The translations under genes were made by a program, and so were the position numbers. Positions 22,521-35,155 of a DNA stretch of 64,000 nt are shown here, piece by piece. The DNA lies in assembly GCF_001411555.2 (NCBI RefSeq), contig NC_049901.1:13803190-13867189 (forward strand), given 5' to 3'. Position 1 is the first letter of the stretch. Every line of letters begins with the position of its first letter. Origin of the DNA: Juglans regia. Its lineage: Eukaryota; Streptophyta; Magnoliopsida; Fagales; Juglandaceae. The notes under the pieces were generated by a model. The model did no database searches. It saw only the letters and a list, made by a program, of their open reading frames with translations, and had not been told where the DNA came from.

Positions 22521-23216
22521 CCGTTTGGAACATGAGAAATTTAATTTTTTTAAATAAAGTGGGATGGGATAAAAATTAAATATTATTTTTATTTTAAGAT
22601 TTTAAAAATTTAAATTATTTATTTTATTTTTATATAAAAATTTAATAAATTTGTAATAATAGGATATATGAGATGAAAAAATTGTATTGAATCGGTGTAT
22701 TCATAACTTTGGGCTAGTTTGGTTCTCTATTATTCATTATTTTTTATTACCAATTTATAATTATTTTATGTTTTTTTTATATGAAACTATTATATATTAT
22801 TATTTATTACTATTCAATACTTTTTTATTATTTTTTTTATCATTATTCACAAAGTATTTGAAATTATCTCAAAAACCAAACACAATCTTAAATAACTAAA
22901 CTCAATTCAATTTACTCTTCTTTAGACTCATAATCTTTTTCGACTTAAAATTTCTTTACATGCAAGATTTATAATATTTTTTAATTTTTTATTAATATAT
23001 TTAAAATTACTTTAATATCTAAACACATTTAAATTTATCTTAAGTGAGTTTCATAAAACTCAATCTACTATCTCATCTCAATAATTTATAAAGAATTTAA
23101 TTTATCTTAATTCAACTCAATATTCTAACGGGCCTTAAAATTATTAAACTTGGGCTAAAATTATGAAGTGGGCTCAATAGTTGAAAACTACTATCCCAAG
23201 GCCGAACTTATGGAAA
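22521..23216. other. Copy-B-specific AT-rich insertions upstream of the SKIP6-like pseudogene
   Basis: This replaces the copy A promoter-proximal sequence. At least two MITE-like pieces can be made out: one from about 22522 (CCGTTTGGAACATGAG) to about 22680 (GATATATGAGATG), and one from about 22713 (CTAGTTTGGTTCTC) to about 22888 (AAAAACCAAACACAATC), whose ends are roughly inverted. Older sequence related to copy A resumes around 22900. No gene is seen. Confidence 0.5.
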
Positions 23217-23390
23217 GGAGTTTGCAACCTGCTTGTTATCCTCTCGCCTTTCAGCTGGCCCTTTGGTTTTTACTCCTTCAAGTATTTTAATTTGAGAACT
23301 GAATTTGTAGTTGGGAGGGATTGGCGATACAATTTAACAATTTATATGCGGTTTGGACCCAATTTTCTCATTCATATCAATCCGTCCATT

Positions 23391-24234
23391 AGGATGGGCA
23401 AAAACTCTGCTGGCTCTAACTCTGACCGACCTCCGTTTTGACTCCAATTCTGACGAAGTTGTAAAAATCGAAGTTCGGAGTCGGAGTCAAAGTTACTTCA
23501 AAAGAAAATGTCAGTCGGAGCCAGTGTTACGTCGTTTTCTACCCCTTATATATTCATCTCTTTAAAAACCCTAATCTTCATTGCCTTCACTCCTTCCAGC
23601 TTCCATTACACATTTCCTCTTTTTCTCTCTTCCCTATGCCGCCAATCTTTATGTGTTTGATTCTCTTTCTTTCTTGTTCTCTCGCTCGTTACTTGTGGAT
23701 GTCAAAGAAGAGGTTTTGAGACTAGGGTTTGGAATTCTACTTATTTTCAATTGCTCTGTTGAGAGATCCAGGTTTTGAATTAGATTCTGCTAAAGCTTTT
23801 CTAGGGACTAGGGTTTATATCATTTTTTTGCATTGTTTTGTGTGGCTAGTACAATTTCTTTAGCTTCGATTGGTGTTTTTCTATTGATCTAGAATTTTGT
23901 TCTTAGGAAGGGATATGTGCTACGTTCAACATCCTTTTTATGCGGTTTAATTTGTCCTGATATCATGTTTAGTTGGTTTTAGGGGAGTGAGATTTTGGAG
24001 AGTTTTTGTTTTTGGCAATTAGATATTTGGATTGTTTTTTTTTCTAGGGGTGGAAATCATATTTGGATTGGTTTTTTTTTTTTTGGTGATTTCTCTCACG
24101 TTCGCTTCGATGCTCTGACTCCAACTTCGGCAACTCCGATCGGAGTTGAACTCCGACTCTAATGGGAGTCGGAGTTCGAGATGACCTCTGACTCTAGGTC
24201 GGATGTGGGCTTTTGGACTTCGTTAAAGTCAGAG
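23391..24234. mobile_element. hAT-like non-autonomous element (copy B, internally shorter)
   Basis: Orthologous position to 15591-17791, preceded by CGTCCATT and beginning AGGATGGGCAAA. It keeps the promoter/leader-like part (CTTATATATTC, AAACCCTAATC, leader, TAGGGTTT intron-like DNA). It lacks the 1.26-kb interior of copy A and the last few tens of bases including the right terminus, where similarity jumps from CAGAG to AGTTTAAAAATA. Confidence 0.6.
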
Positions 24235-25690
24235 AGTTTAAAAATATTTTTTTTTTCTTTTTTCTTAGTTTTTTCTGTTGGATTATCTCATATCAGTTAT
24301 GGACAGAGTTGTTGGTCACTTTATAAGCGTAAGAAAAAATCTCACCCGTTAAGCTAACTCTTAAGATTGAAAGAGCTTATGACCACTCAACATTCTCTAA
24401 TACCATCGCCCCTTTTGAACTGGATATGGTTGAAATTTTTCATCACCTCTATGCCTTAGAATTAGAGTACCATACCTATTGGTAGGTACAAATGAAATTT
24501 ATTGCGGTCAGGATGAGGTTTACATGGTCGTCCCCACCTGTACAGCAAGCTTGCTTTCAATGTTAGTATTGAGTTATATTCCATATTACATTTATATTTC
24601 ATTGGGTTAACACGATTGTATTTATTAAATCTTAGATTAACTTTTTTTAAATGATGATTAATTAATAGTTTCACATTAAAATGTGAATAAAATAAGGGTA
24701 TAGAGAGCATTTACTTTATTATTTTAGGTATTTTATTCCTAAAAAGTAACTTTAACTTACTCTAACTAGTGTTCTTATAGATTGGAAATGATCTGACTAC
24801 AACTATTCAACACTAATATTCAACAATGGACCAACATGGATTTATGAAATTGGTAAAGCCATAACAAAATATGTGGCTGCTTATTTTGACGGCAAAAAGC
24901 ATTGAATAAAATGATTTGCATGGATATACTAATTAGAGTAGTGCTAATGTGCCTCCTAGCTTAGATAGATGGGCGTGCCATTTAGAATAAATTTTATATT
25001 TTATTTTATATTTTATAGTTTTTCAATTTTTTTAATATTTTTAAAAAATAAAAAAATACAACAATACACTAAAATATATTAAATACATAAGTGGTCAAAT
25101 TAAGAAAAAAACTCATGGGACATACTAGTATTTTCCCACTAATTAATGGAATTCTCCAAGCCCGAGACTACCTTAAAATGTGAAATTATCATATAAATAT
25201 TTAGAGAGAGCAATTGTTTTAAAAGAAAATCTCCAAATATAATTATCCAAAACACTTCCCTAATGAAGAGCATTTCATCTTCCTTAACTCTCTCTCAATC
25301 ATTTCATGGAAAGAGAGATATAACTCTATCGTTCGTCTTGTAATTTAAATGACTTTATTCCACGTCCTTCAACCTTCCTCATGACCCTTAAGGAATACTT
25401 CCAAAATGGAAAGAGTGTTTATTTTGTTCTATTTTTTTCCCCCAAAGCAATCAATAACATTTAAGTGATAAAAATATCAAAGGAAGATGGAAAAACTTCC
25501 TTATTTACGAAAATTTACTACATGGAACATATCGACTTCTTTCACCTGTCACGTTATCATTTATATAAATGTGATAATCTATGAGCGAGTTTTAATTGAA
25601 TTTGTTAATGCACGTTAATCGAATTGGACAAATCTTATACGAGTTTGTGCCATTTTATAATCGAATAAAACCTTTTGTTTAAGAAAAGTA

Positions 25691-28600
25691 TATTTAATAA
25701 TGGAATTGAGTTGGGACACTACTCCGATAACCCTCTCTCGCCCACAGGGAGTTGAGGTTTTTTCTCTTGCCCATTGCGAATTGCTGTTTGTCTCTTTTCT
25801 TTTTCACGTGTAGCCCTCTCCTGTTCGTGATTGTGAGGAGTATGGTTGAATAATTGGAAAGTATGTATTAGAGGTGGCAATATGTGACACGACCCGTTAA
25901 TCTAATACAAATACGATACGAAAAAAACGGGTTAAGGTTTAGCCTTAACGGATTCAGATCACTAACGGGTTAACCCCGTTAAGAAAATTAATTTTACATT
26001 TATATTCTTAGACCTAAAGGGCATGGAGAACGCTCCATTTTTTTCTTCAAGTTTTAAATTTGTTTAGATCTGTGTTTTTAATTTTTTATTATATTTGAGA
26101 TTGTAACATTAATATATTTACATTGTATGTTTTTTTTATTGTATTTAAAATGTAATTTTAATAATGAATATTATTACAAATTGTGTAGATTATATTTGTT
26201 TGAATTGTAATTTTAGACTTGTAGTTAGTTTTTTATTTTTTATAGATATTATTTATATTTAAATATTTATATAAAATCAATCAAGTCAAACGGATCGTGT
26301 TGTGTCGTATCGTATCTATTTAACCCATTAACGTAAACGGGTTGAAACGGAATGGGTTGGGTCGTGTCGTGTCAACCCTTTATCTTACCGTGTCATGTTC
26401 GGGTTTGAAATTTTAACACGAAATCATTAACTGGTCGTGTTCGTGTTGACCCATTAAGTATAATGCACATATCTTGACACGACACGAACACGACCCGTTA
26501 ACACGATTTGACATCCCTAAATTATGTATGGTAGGTTGTCTTTGACGGAGTCTAGGAAGAAGTAGTTTTTGTGGTTGAGGAGGTGGTACGAGATACTGTT
26601 CGTCGAGGGGAACAATGTTGCATCTCATTGAGGCTTCGTTTTTTGTACGAGTTCACGATTTGCCTTTGATGGCCCGTATTGAGAATGTGGGTAAATTGGT
26701 TGGAAGCGCTTTGGGTATTGTAGAGGAAGTTGATCTGGTTAAGGGGGAGGTTGCATAGGGAGAATATCTACGGATTCGGGTACGGTTGGACATTACGAAG
26801 CCTTTGTTAAGGGGCAAGAAATTGTGCATTAGAGCTAGTGTGCCTTACTGGGTGAGATTTTCGTATGAGCGTTTGCCTGATTTCTGTTATATTTGTGGGA
26901 GAATTGGCCACTCTCAGGAAGAATGTGATCAAAGGGGAAGCTACGACCAGCAACGGGCATCAATCACCATCTACGGCGGAGGATTTGCGGGCATCTGAGC
27001 TTCGTAGATCACGTATTGTTGATGAGGCAATTACAAAAATAGCGGTTATGGAACCTTTAGTTGTTGATGCTTCGGTTAATTTCAAAAAATCCATCAAGGT
27101 GAGTGATTTGGATGAGAGGAATATTCAGGATCGTGTTGCGGAAATCCCAGAGAAACGGCTAAATATTAATCGTGATAAGGAAAGATGGCATCGAAGGGTT
27201 GTCCCTGAGAATGTGGTGGAACCGTTGGACAGGGTGAGTGACTATCTTGTGGGCTGGGCTTTGGAGGACAATCGTGTGGACCGTGCTAAAAACGGGGAGG
27301 ATGTGGGCCTTGTTATGAAAGGCTCGGGCTTAGAAATGGATGGCTTAATGGGGGAGCTTGACCTATTAAAATAGTTGACCAAGGAAACCTGTAAGTGGAA
27401 AAGGAAGACTAAGGTCGTTGGTCTTTCAGAGAAGGATAGCTCTATCTCAGGCGATATTTGTGTAGTGAAGAGGAAGGCCCCCATTTCCTCATCAGAAGCT
27501 GGTTCTCTAGGGGGAAAAGGCAGAAGCATGCAGTTCTCTCGCAGGATGGAGGTGAGCAGCTCCATGAGGTCCAGATTGAGGTATCGACAAAGGCTGGAAT
27601 TCCCGTGGGCTTGGGAACCCACAGGGAATTTGAGCTTTACGTGACTTAATCATAAAAGAAGATCCCAGTTTGGTCTTTCTTCAGGAGACTAAGCTAAAGG
27701 CACGTGCGATGGAAATTTCTAAGTATAAATTGCAATTTACTCACTGTTTTATAGTTGATTGTGTTGGAAGAAGTGGATGATTGGCTTTATTGTGGAAAGG
27801 GGAGGTGTGTGTTAGCATTCAATCTTTTTCTAGGAATCATATTGACGCTTTCATTAAGGAAGGGGATTGGTCATAATGGAAGTTCACAGGTGTTTATGGA
27901 AACTCGGAAGTGTCTAACAGAAATGTGAATTGGAATTTAATTAGACGGATTAATTTTGGTGTTGATTGTCCTTGGCTTGTAGGGTTGATTTTAATGAAAT
28001 ATTGAATTTCAATGAAAAAAGAGGGGGAAGACCTCATTCTGAATCTCAAATGGATGCCTTTAAGAATGTCCTTCTAGATTGTTCTTTGCGAGATTTGGGA
28101 TTCAAAGGTCCAAAATTTACATGGTGGAATGGTAGAGAGGGTATTAGGTCTATTTCTGACAGGTTCGATAGATACTTAGGGAATAATCATTTGTATACTT
28201 TGTTTCCTCAGTTTGTGGTCAGACATGGTGCTGCTGCTCATTCAGACCACTTACTTGCGTGGTTTGATACTGAAAAAGAGGTAGCTAGGGGAAGGAAGCC
28301 AAAACAGTTTCAGTTTGAGGCAATGTGGGTAGGTAAAGAGCACTGTTCTCAAATTATTGATCATGTGTGGAGTCATGGCGAGGGTAGGGGTAGCATGGAG
28401 TGTGATGGGATTATTGAAAAGGTGTGGGGATGATTTGTCTGAGTGGAACAAAACCTCATTTGGGAATGTGTTTAGAAAGCTCGATGTAGCTATAAGGAAT
28501 TTACAGCAAGCTCAAGATAGAGACGCCTTGCAACCTGATGGCTTGGGGGTGACTAAAGCTAGACAAGCGGTGCAGTTATGGCTTGAGAGAGAGGAAGTGA

Positions 28601-31600
28601 TGTGGAGGCAACAATCTCGAGTCTAGTGGCTTCAAGAAGGAGATCAAAATACTCGATTTTTTCATGCTCAAGCTAATGGTTGCAGAAAAAGGAATTTAAT
28701 CAAAGGTTTGAAGGATGAAAGGGGTGTTGTAAGGGAAGGAGCTTTATGGGACAAGTTAATTGTTTTTTTTTTAGAGCTATTTTCTTCTGCTTCACAGAGG
28801 CATCAAGAGGAAGTTATGGCATGTGTGTTCCAAAGGGTGTCGGCATAGATGAATTCAAATTTTTCCAAACCTTATACTGCAGATGAAGTAAAGGTGGCTC
28901 TTCAGCAAATGCATCCTACCAAGGCGCCAAGCCCTGATGGTATGTCCCCCCCTTTTTTTTTCCAAAAATACTGGCACAGTGTAGACAGTTCTATGACTTC
29001 TGCTATCTTGCACACTTTGAATTTTGGTTACTTTCAAAGAGACCTTAATCATATGTTTATAAGCCTCATTCCAAAGAAGAAAAATTGTGAATTACTTTCT
29101 GATTTTCATCCAATCAATCTTTGTAATGTAGTATATAAGTTGGTCTCTAAGGTCATTGTTAATAGGCTCAAAATTCACCTACCAGTTGTTATTTCAGAAT
29201 CTCAGTGTGCTTTTGTTTGGTATGTCCCTTAAACTGGATATGAGCAAGGCCTACGACCGTGTGGAGTGGGGTTTTTTAGAAAAAATAATGCACAAACTTG
29301 GATTTGCTCAAGGTTTTGTGCAGTTGATTATGCAATATGTGACAATTGTTTCCTTCTCTATTTTAATCAATGGTGAATCTCATGGGCCTATTATACCTTC
29401 TAGGGGGATTAGGCAAAGGGACCCTCTCTTCCCTACCATTTCCTTTTTTTGCACTGAAGGTCTCACTGCTTTGTTAAAGGATGCAGGGAATAGACAGGTA
29501 GTGAGGGGAGTTAAGGTATGCCAAAGGGCTCCTATGGCGAGTCACTTGTTGTTTATGAATGATAGTCTTATAAGCTGATGTTCAAACTACAAGACATATC
29601 CAGGGGGTGCTTGAGAGTAAGAAGAGGCATCGGAACAAAAAGTTAATAGGAAAAAAGCTAATGTGGTCATTTCAAAAAATGTGGATGCTGGGAAACAAAG
29701 GGAGTTGCTGAATTTATGGGGTGTTAGGACTTTCCAACAAAGTGATAAATACCTTGGGCTGCCTAATATGGTTGGAAGGTCCAAATCTCTTGCTTTTGCT
29801 GACATAAAAACAAGAGTTTGGAATAAATTACAAAACTGGAAGGAGAAAATGTTATCACAGGGAGGGAGAGAAGTTCCTATTAAAGTGGTTCCTTTATCTA
29901 TTCCCACATATGCTATGTCATGTTTCAAGTTACCTCTGGTTTTATGTAGAGAATTGGAAGGGAAGATGTCTAGGTTTTGGTGGGAGTAGAGGGGCAGTGA
30001 GAAAAAAATGCATTGGTTAAGCTGGAAAAATTTGTGTTTCCAAACTCAGAGGTGGGATGGGGTTTATGAGTCTACACACTTTTAATATGGCATTATTGGC
30101 TAAGCAAGGTTGGAGAATCCTGCAAAATGAAGGGTCTTCACTGTAAAGAATTTATAAAGCTAAATATTCCCCTAATGGAACCTTCTTCCAAGCAAAGGTG
30201 GATTTGCATCCATCTTATGCTTGGAGGGGGATCATTGAAGCAAGAAAGTGGTTACTAGCAGGCAATCGATGGAGGGTAGGGACTAGCACATCAATCTCTA
30301 TATGGAATGATTATTGGGTTCCAGGCCATAAATGCTTAAGGTGGAGACATGAACACGGAGTTCTTTGCTTCTCAAGAGGATGCAACTGTTGATAGTCTTA
30401 TTTGTCAAGACACACGAACATGGAAGATTGATGATGTTAGAGCTCTCTTTAATCCAATAGTAGCTGAGGAGATCCTAAAGATTCGACTGTCTTTTATGCC
30501 TGGACAGAGGAAGCTAGTGGATGTTTTACTGTAAAAAGTGCCTATAAATTGATTCAAGATTCAACTTTAAGGGACATGGTTGAGTCCTCAAGCTGGGTGC
30601 GGGATAAGCAACTATGGAAGAAGTTATGGAAGATGAATGTGCCATAGAAAATAAAAACTTTTGCATGGAAAGCTTGTAGGAACATTTTGCCTACACTTAC
30701 AAATCTGAGGCACAAGAATGTTGGAGTGGACTGTGGTTGTTGTTTATGTGATGACAGGGAAGAAGACATTGGTCATGTCTTATTATTCTGTTCTCAATTA
30801 AGAGGCATATGGCAGACGTTGGGTCTAATAGGGTTGAGGCTCCAACCAGATAAAAGCTTTATGGATAATGTGAAACATGTGTTGAGTGTTGGTAGTGAAA
30901 CATACTTTACTCTTTTGTGTGTACTGTGTTGGGGCATGTGGTATCGAAGGAATAAACTGAAGATGGAAAATGAGCATATCACCCCTTATGCAGCTGCTAA
31001 TATGGCGATTTCATTGTATAAATCTTTCTCGAACTTAAAGGCCTTGAATGCTGAAGAGGTGAAGAAGGTGTGCATATGGAATTTCCCTCCTACTGATTTT
31101 TTAAAGCTTAATTTTGATGGGGCGGTTTTCTCAGACCTTAGGCTGGTATTGGGATGGTTTTATGTGATAGCCATGGAAATGTGGTGATGACAACTACTTT
31201 CTCTGAAAATGCAGTGAATGACCCGACTACCATTGAGTTACTTGCCATTTTTTGGGGGCTGCAACTGTGTCTTCCATTAGGTATTCCTAAACTCATAGTA
31301 GAGTCTGATGGTTTGCTGGTGGTTCAAGAATTGCAAGATGCACATGAGTCTTCTTCGGCTAATGGCAATTTGATTATGGAAGTGAAGAGTCTATTGAGAC
31401 TTTTCCAGGAAGTGAGAATTGAGCATGTAAATCGAGAGGGTAATGGAGTGGCTCATACTTTGGCTAGATATGCATGGAATGTGTTGGATATTCAAATGTG
31501 GTAGGGTAATGTTCCTGAGTTTGCTGGTCATGCTATGTGGTTTGATCATGCAGTTACGTAATTGTTTTCAGATTATGAATGAATTGTCATGTTTATCAAA

Positions 31601-31747
31601 TAATAATAATAATAATAATAATAATGGAATTGAATCAAATTTGAGCCGTGTGTGTCATAGTCTTATTAATTTATAGCCCTAGTCCCATCCTTTAATAAAT
31701 CTCTCTTTCTTGGGGCAACGCTCTCAAGCGTAAGCTCCCTGGTTTTG
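25691..31747 (+). mobile_element. LINE with ORF1 zinc knuckle, RT and C-terminal RNase H, degenerate
   Basis: About 6 kb (5.4 kb without a nested hAT). ORF1-like part at about 26590-27370, with a DUF4283-like stretch (FVRVHDLPL) and an intact CX2CX4HX4C knuckle CYICGRIGHSQEEC. Endonuclease at about 27640-28340 (LQETKLKA, FTWWNGREG, final AAHSDHLL). Reverse transcriptase at about 28849-29580 (TKAPSPDGMSP, LDMSKAYDRVEW). The normally invariant FADD box reads FMNDS, so the catalytic Asp pair is damaged. zf-RVT at about 30540-30830 (CGCCLCDDREEDIGHVLLFC). RNase H, RVT_3-like, at about 31100-31504 (LNFDGA, VESDGLLV, HVNREGNGVAHTLA). Multiple stops and a deletion before the RT palm are present. (AAT)n lies near 31602. 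The exact ends are approximate. Confidence 0.88.
25869..26519. mobile_element. hAT-like non-autonomous element nested in the LINE
   Basis: 651 bp with ends TAGAGGTGGCAA and TTTGACATCCCTA, a typical hAT-type inverted pair. It is flanked by AAGTATGTAT (25859-25868) and AATTATGTAT (26520-26529), 9 of 10 matching, consistent with a target duplication of 8-10 bp. Subterminal DNA is full of CACGACCCGTTAA / TTAACGGGT and GTCGTGTCGTGTC repeats in both orientations. The core is AT-rich. There is no open frame. It interrupts the LINE ORF1 region. Confidence 0.8.
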
Positions 31748-31824
31748 TTGTAATATTATCTACCTTTATTTGTAAATTAAAAGGATGAACATGAAAAATT
31801 AGTATTATGAATTTATGATGTGAT

Positions 31825-32867
31825 ATCGTTTATCAATTAATTCTTTTTATTTTAAAATATTAATCTCAAAAATTAATAAATAGCACCACGTTAATAATAA
31901 AACATTGAAATGAGATGAGAAATGTAATACAATTTGTCCTCGATCGTCGTTTTGGTGCTTCTTTGCAATGTGAGTATACCACGAATTATTATTATTATTA
32001 TTATTTTTTTACGGGTCCACTAAAGTGAAATATCATAAATATTAATACCCCATTTTCCTTGGGAAAGTAGATGCACATCACGATGAGAAAATGAAATTAA
32101 TTAACTTGCATCTAGCCATTAATAATAGATCTTAATGTTATGGACATATGATATATATGGTCAAAAGAAATTTCCTCTTGCAGAAATAAAGCAAACAAAT
32201 TAAGAAGAAAAAGGAAAAAAAAAATTAATGACATGCATTATATATACAGACTGTTAGTTTAATTCGTAGTTTCAGATCATAGTATTATTGTACTTGACTT
32301 GAGCTTAATTGCATTATTTAATTTAGGATATTCCGAAACCCTAAATTAATTTAGGATTCCAATCCGAATTAATTAGCACCAAATTCACTATCAATGATTC
32401 ATTATCATGTATTCAATCATCAAAATTCAAAACACATTATATAATACAAACCCAAAAAAATAAAAATTGGGACAGATTCTCACACACAGTTCATCAATCA
32501 TCAATGATTCAAATCACATACACAATGAAGTCTTCACAGCACACACTTCACAAAATCTCTTCCTCCATCTTCGATTAAACCTCATCTTTCCTCCAATCTC
32601 CATTACATAAATCATAAAAAAACAAAAAAAACAAAAACAAAAAAAAAACAATTTTTTAACCATGATTCTTACTTTCGGTGATGGAGATGAAGACGGAAGG
32701 CTATGGTGACGGAGATGAAGACGACGGCAGCGTAATTTGAGAGTTCTTCGACAGCGATGGACATTGGAGAATCGGAGATGGCGAGATGCAGAGATGGAGC
32801 GAGACTCAGAGAGAGAGATTCAGAGTGAGAGAAATGAGAGAAACTGCTTGTCGAGGAGGATCTTAAC
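31825..32867. other. Intergenic AT-rich DNA, no gene supported
   Basis: Contains an (ATT)n tract near 31988 and poly-A runs around 32620-32650. At 32690-32860 is a purine-rich stretch with several GGAGATG and GAGAGAG phrases whose frames look like low-complexity shadows. Confidence 0.5.
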
Positions 32868-32946
32868 AAATGACAAAACAACGCATTTTTGTCATTTGTT
32901 ATTAAGTAAAAAAACCCAGGCATGAAACTTGCCTGGGTTTTTTTTG
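32868..32946. repeat. Two adjacent perfect or near-perfect hairpins
   Basis: The first is a TAACAAATGACAAAA arm at 32868 facing TTTTGTCATTTGTTA at about 32887-32901. The second has the 14-nt arm AAAAAACCCAGGCA (32911-32924), loop TGAAACT, and the exact complement TGCCTGGGTTTTTT, followed by further Ts. It resembles an intrinsic-terminator-like stem on paper, but in a plant nuclear genome it is more likely the end of a foldback or TIR element. A (TA)n tract follows at about 32971. Confidence 0.75.
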
Positions 32947-32999
32947 TTTCATATATAAATACATATTATATATATATATATATATATTATAAAGTGAGG

Positions 33000-33152
33000 G
33001 CAAGAGATTTGCAAGGCAGGGATCACCCCTATCCCACCCTCACCCCCATCTTGTGTGTCAGATGCGGGCGGGGGCCCCTGGTGGACTGGATAATCTGCCC
33101 AGCCACAGGGGGATGGGGCCCCCGAGGGTCCCGCTGCCCACCCCTAATTCCT
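33000..33152. mobile_element. hAT-like element terminus (one end only)
   Basis: A GC-rich block (GGGCGGGGGCCCC, GGGGCCCCCGAGGGTCCC) ends in CTGCCCACCCCTA at about 33140-33152, the same kind of terminus as the hAT-like elements at 48598 and 60492. I could not find a matching left end or target duplication, so this is a truncated end. Confidence 0.45.
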
Positions 33153-33479
33153 AAGCCTTTGTCCCCTCCTTGTCCATCCTTCATCTCTCATTCTGTTGTC
33201 TTCTAGTGGGCGCCCTTCATCTTGGGGTGGCTTAGAAATCCATTGTGGATCGACTTGGAATATTTTATCCCCCCTCATTATTTTCTTCGTAATTAAATAT
33301 TGTTCACCGTAGACATACCCACGAACACCGTACAACAGCACCAAATCACTATCGAGGGCTCCACACCTCATCGATCGAGGTCTAGCCCACTTCTGCACAT
33401 ATGAGAATGGATATTTCTCCCCTTCTAGGCTGCACCACCATTGGATATTAACAGTGATGTCATATGTGAGATGCGAAAT

Positions 33480-34800
33480 CTTTTTTGCACCAGAAGTGGA
33501 AAAATGAAATTTTATCGGCGCACTAAATAAACTTTGAATGAGCAGATGAAACTCTTCCAGATAAGTATCTCAACATTTCGAAATTTATTTTTATTGGCAG
33601 CATTATTGCAAAAATTGGCGAGTAACCTTTTCTCGCCCAGGAGGGAGCCCCAAGTTACTCATCGCTTCAATTGCAAGTACTCAATACTCTTCCAAGGTAC
33701 TATGAAAAAACGGAGGAGTATGGGAGAAAGAGGCGGGATACACTCTACATGCACGCGGGCATAGAGTGTACATTATGCACAATGCACACAAGTGCACAGT
33801 ACGGGCGCATGGCTGCCAAGAGCCCAAGAGGCTACTGGTGACCACCCAGAACCTCGACAGTTCCCTCTGCCGACCTGAAAGAGGTCGCCGGCCACTAAGG
33901 CAGGCAGACAGTAGTCCACCATTGCACGTCCGGTGCACATAAGGCGCACTAAGAATGCCTACGGCTTACCCGCCGCAAGCCTAGTGAACACCACTGGCTG
34001 CCACCGTGTAACAGCACGCTAGAAATTCTCTAGTGAAATTTCTATTGACTTTAACAACCTCGTGAAAATATAATAAGTTTTTACGAATCGACCTATTGCA
34101 CAGGTTTTAGTCTGTCAACACAGTCAGTGTTATCACTCACTATGGTGCTAGAATATGAGTTTAATTATTTGAGGTAGTTAGAAGTTTCAGAATGTCTTTT
34201 GGTCTATGCCATTAGACTCAATTGATTATTTAGAACTTTATGGCAATAACCCATTTTTATAATTTCAGACGAAACGCCTGTTTGAAATTGTGAAATTATT
34301 TTTAGGGGCACTTCGGGGTTAAATTCCGGTAAATGATTTTCACTATAGGTTAATATGAATATTTAGAATTTTTCAGTACTAAGTTTATTATGCAATTTTT
34401 TTGGAGTGAATAGTAGCCTCAATAAGCGCACATAGTGCAATGTTTTCAAAATCACAGTGTGGAATGTCCAAATTAGGTTAGAGAAGTATATTTGTACACT
34501 TGGCAAGACTTTAGCCACACATAGTGAATAATATTAGACACTTAGCACAAAGAGGAACCATTAGATGGAATTGTGAAGGAAGTCAAAGTGTGAGATCATG
34601 TCACCTAAGCAAAATTGTGTTTCATCTGTTCAACCAAATTGTGCCAGACCAAAGAAGAGAAAAATGACAAATAGCAGCGGGCAATTTCAGTCACGCAGTA
34701 GGCAAAAATAAGTCATAGCGGCTAAATACTCTGGTTTGTCTCCTTCAAAACTTATGTTAATTTTGTTTTCACTAACAAGATTGATCCTTATAGTACAAAA
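33480..34800. other. Interior of the probable LTR derivative, no gene seen
   Basis: Mixed-composition DNA without a convincing open frame. The first part (33700-34020) is rich in GCAC/TGCAC words; the rest is ordinary. No capsid, protease or reverse transcriptase motif could be read in any frame. Confidence 0.45.
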
Positions 34801-35155
34801 TCTCCATCAACTACTTACCTCCCCGCGAGGCATCAAAGGGATGAGGGTAATGCATAAGGCTGCTCTAACATTCTCGAGGAGGAGTGCGGGTTAACATTTG
34901 GCTACCCGAAGACAAAATCTCCACCAACGAAATCTTCATCAATTACTAACCTCTTCGCAAGGTACTAAAGGGATGAGTATAATGCCTAAGGCTGCTCTAT
35001 CTATTTCGCAGAGGAGTGTGGGTTAGCCTTCAGCTACCAAAAGACGGAATCTCCAGCAACAAAATCTCCATCAACTACTTACCTCACCGAAAGGCATCAA
35101 AAGGATGAGTTTAATGCCTATGGCTGCACTATCACTTTCGCGGAGGAGCGTGCCT
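34801..35155. repeat. Minisatellite, 132-bp period
   Basis: About 2.7 imperfect copies. The phrase CATCAACTACTTACCT (or CATCAATTACTAACCT) recurs at 34805, 34937 and 35069, spaced 132 bp apart. Each is followed by GGCATCAAAGGGATGAG, AATGC.TA.GGCTG and a GAGGAG.G.G segment. The copies differ by scattered substitutions. Confidence 0.85.

Larger units (their letters stand above)
20381..31824. repeat. Segmental duplication, copy B
   Basis: Counterpart of copy A. It begins inside the SINE (at GTCTGATGGCC) and continues through the LINE-free empty site (20930-20960), a broken SKIP6-like gene, a shortened hAT-like element and AT-rich DNA up to about 25690. It is then interrupted by a second LINE and resumes at about 31748-31824 (CTTTATTTGTAAATTAAAA...GATGTGAT). 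Divergence from copy A is moderate, with many substitutions outside the coding part. Confidence 0.88.

Noticed and set aside
32911..32946. Stem-loop plus T run resembling a bacterial intrinsic terminator
   Set aside because: Nuclear plant DNA with no gene ending there. Kept only as an inverted repeat.
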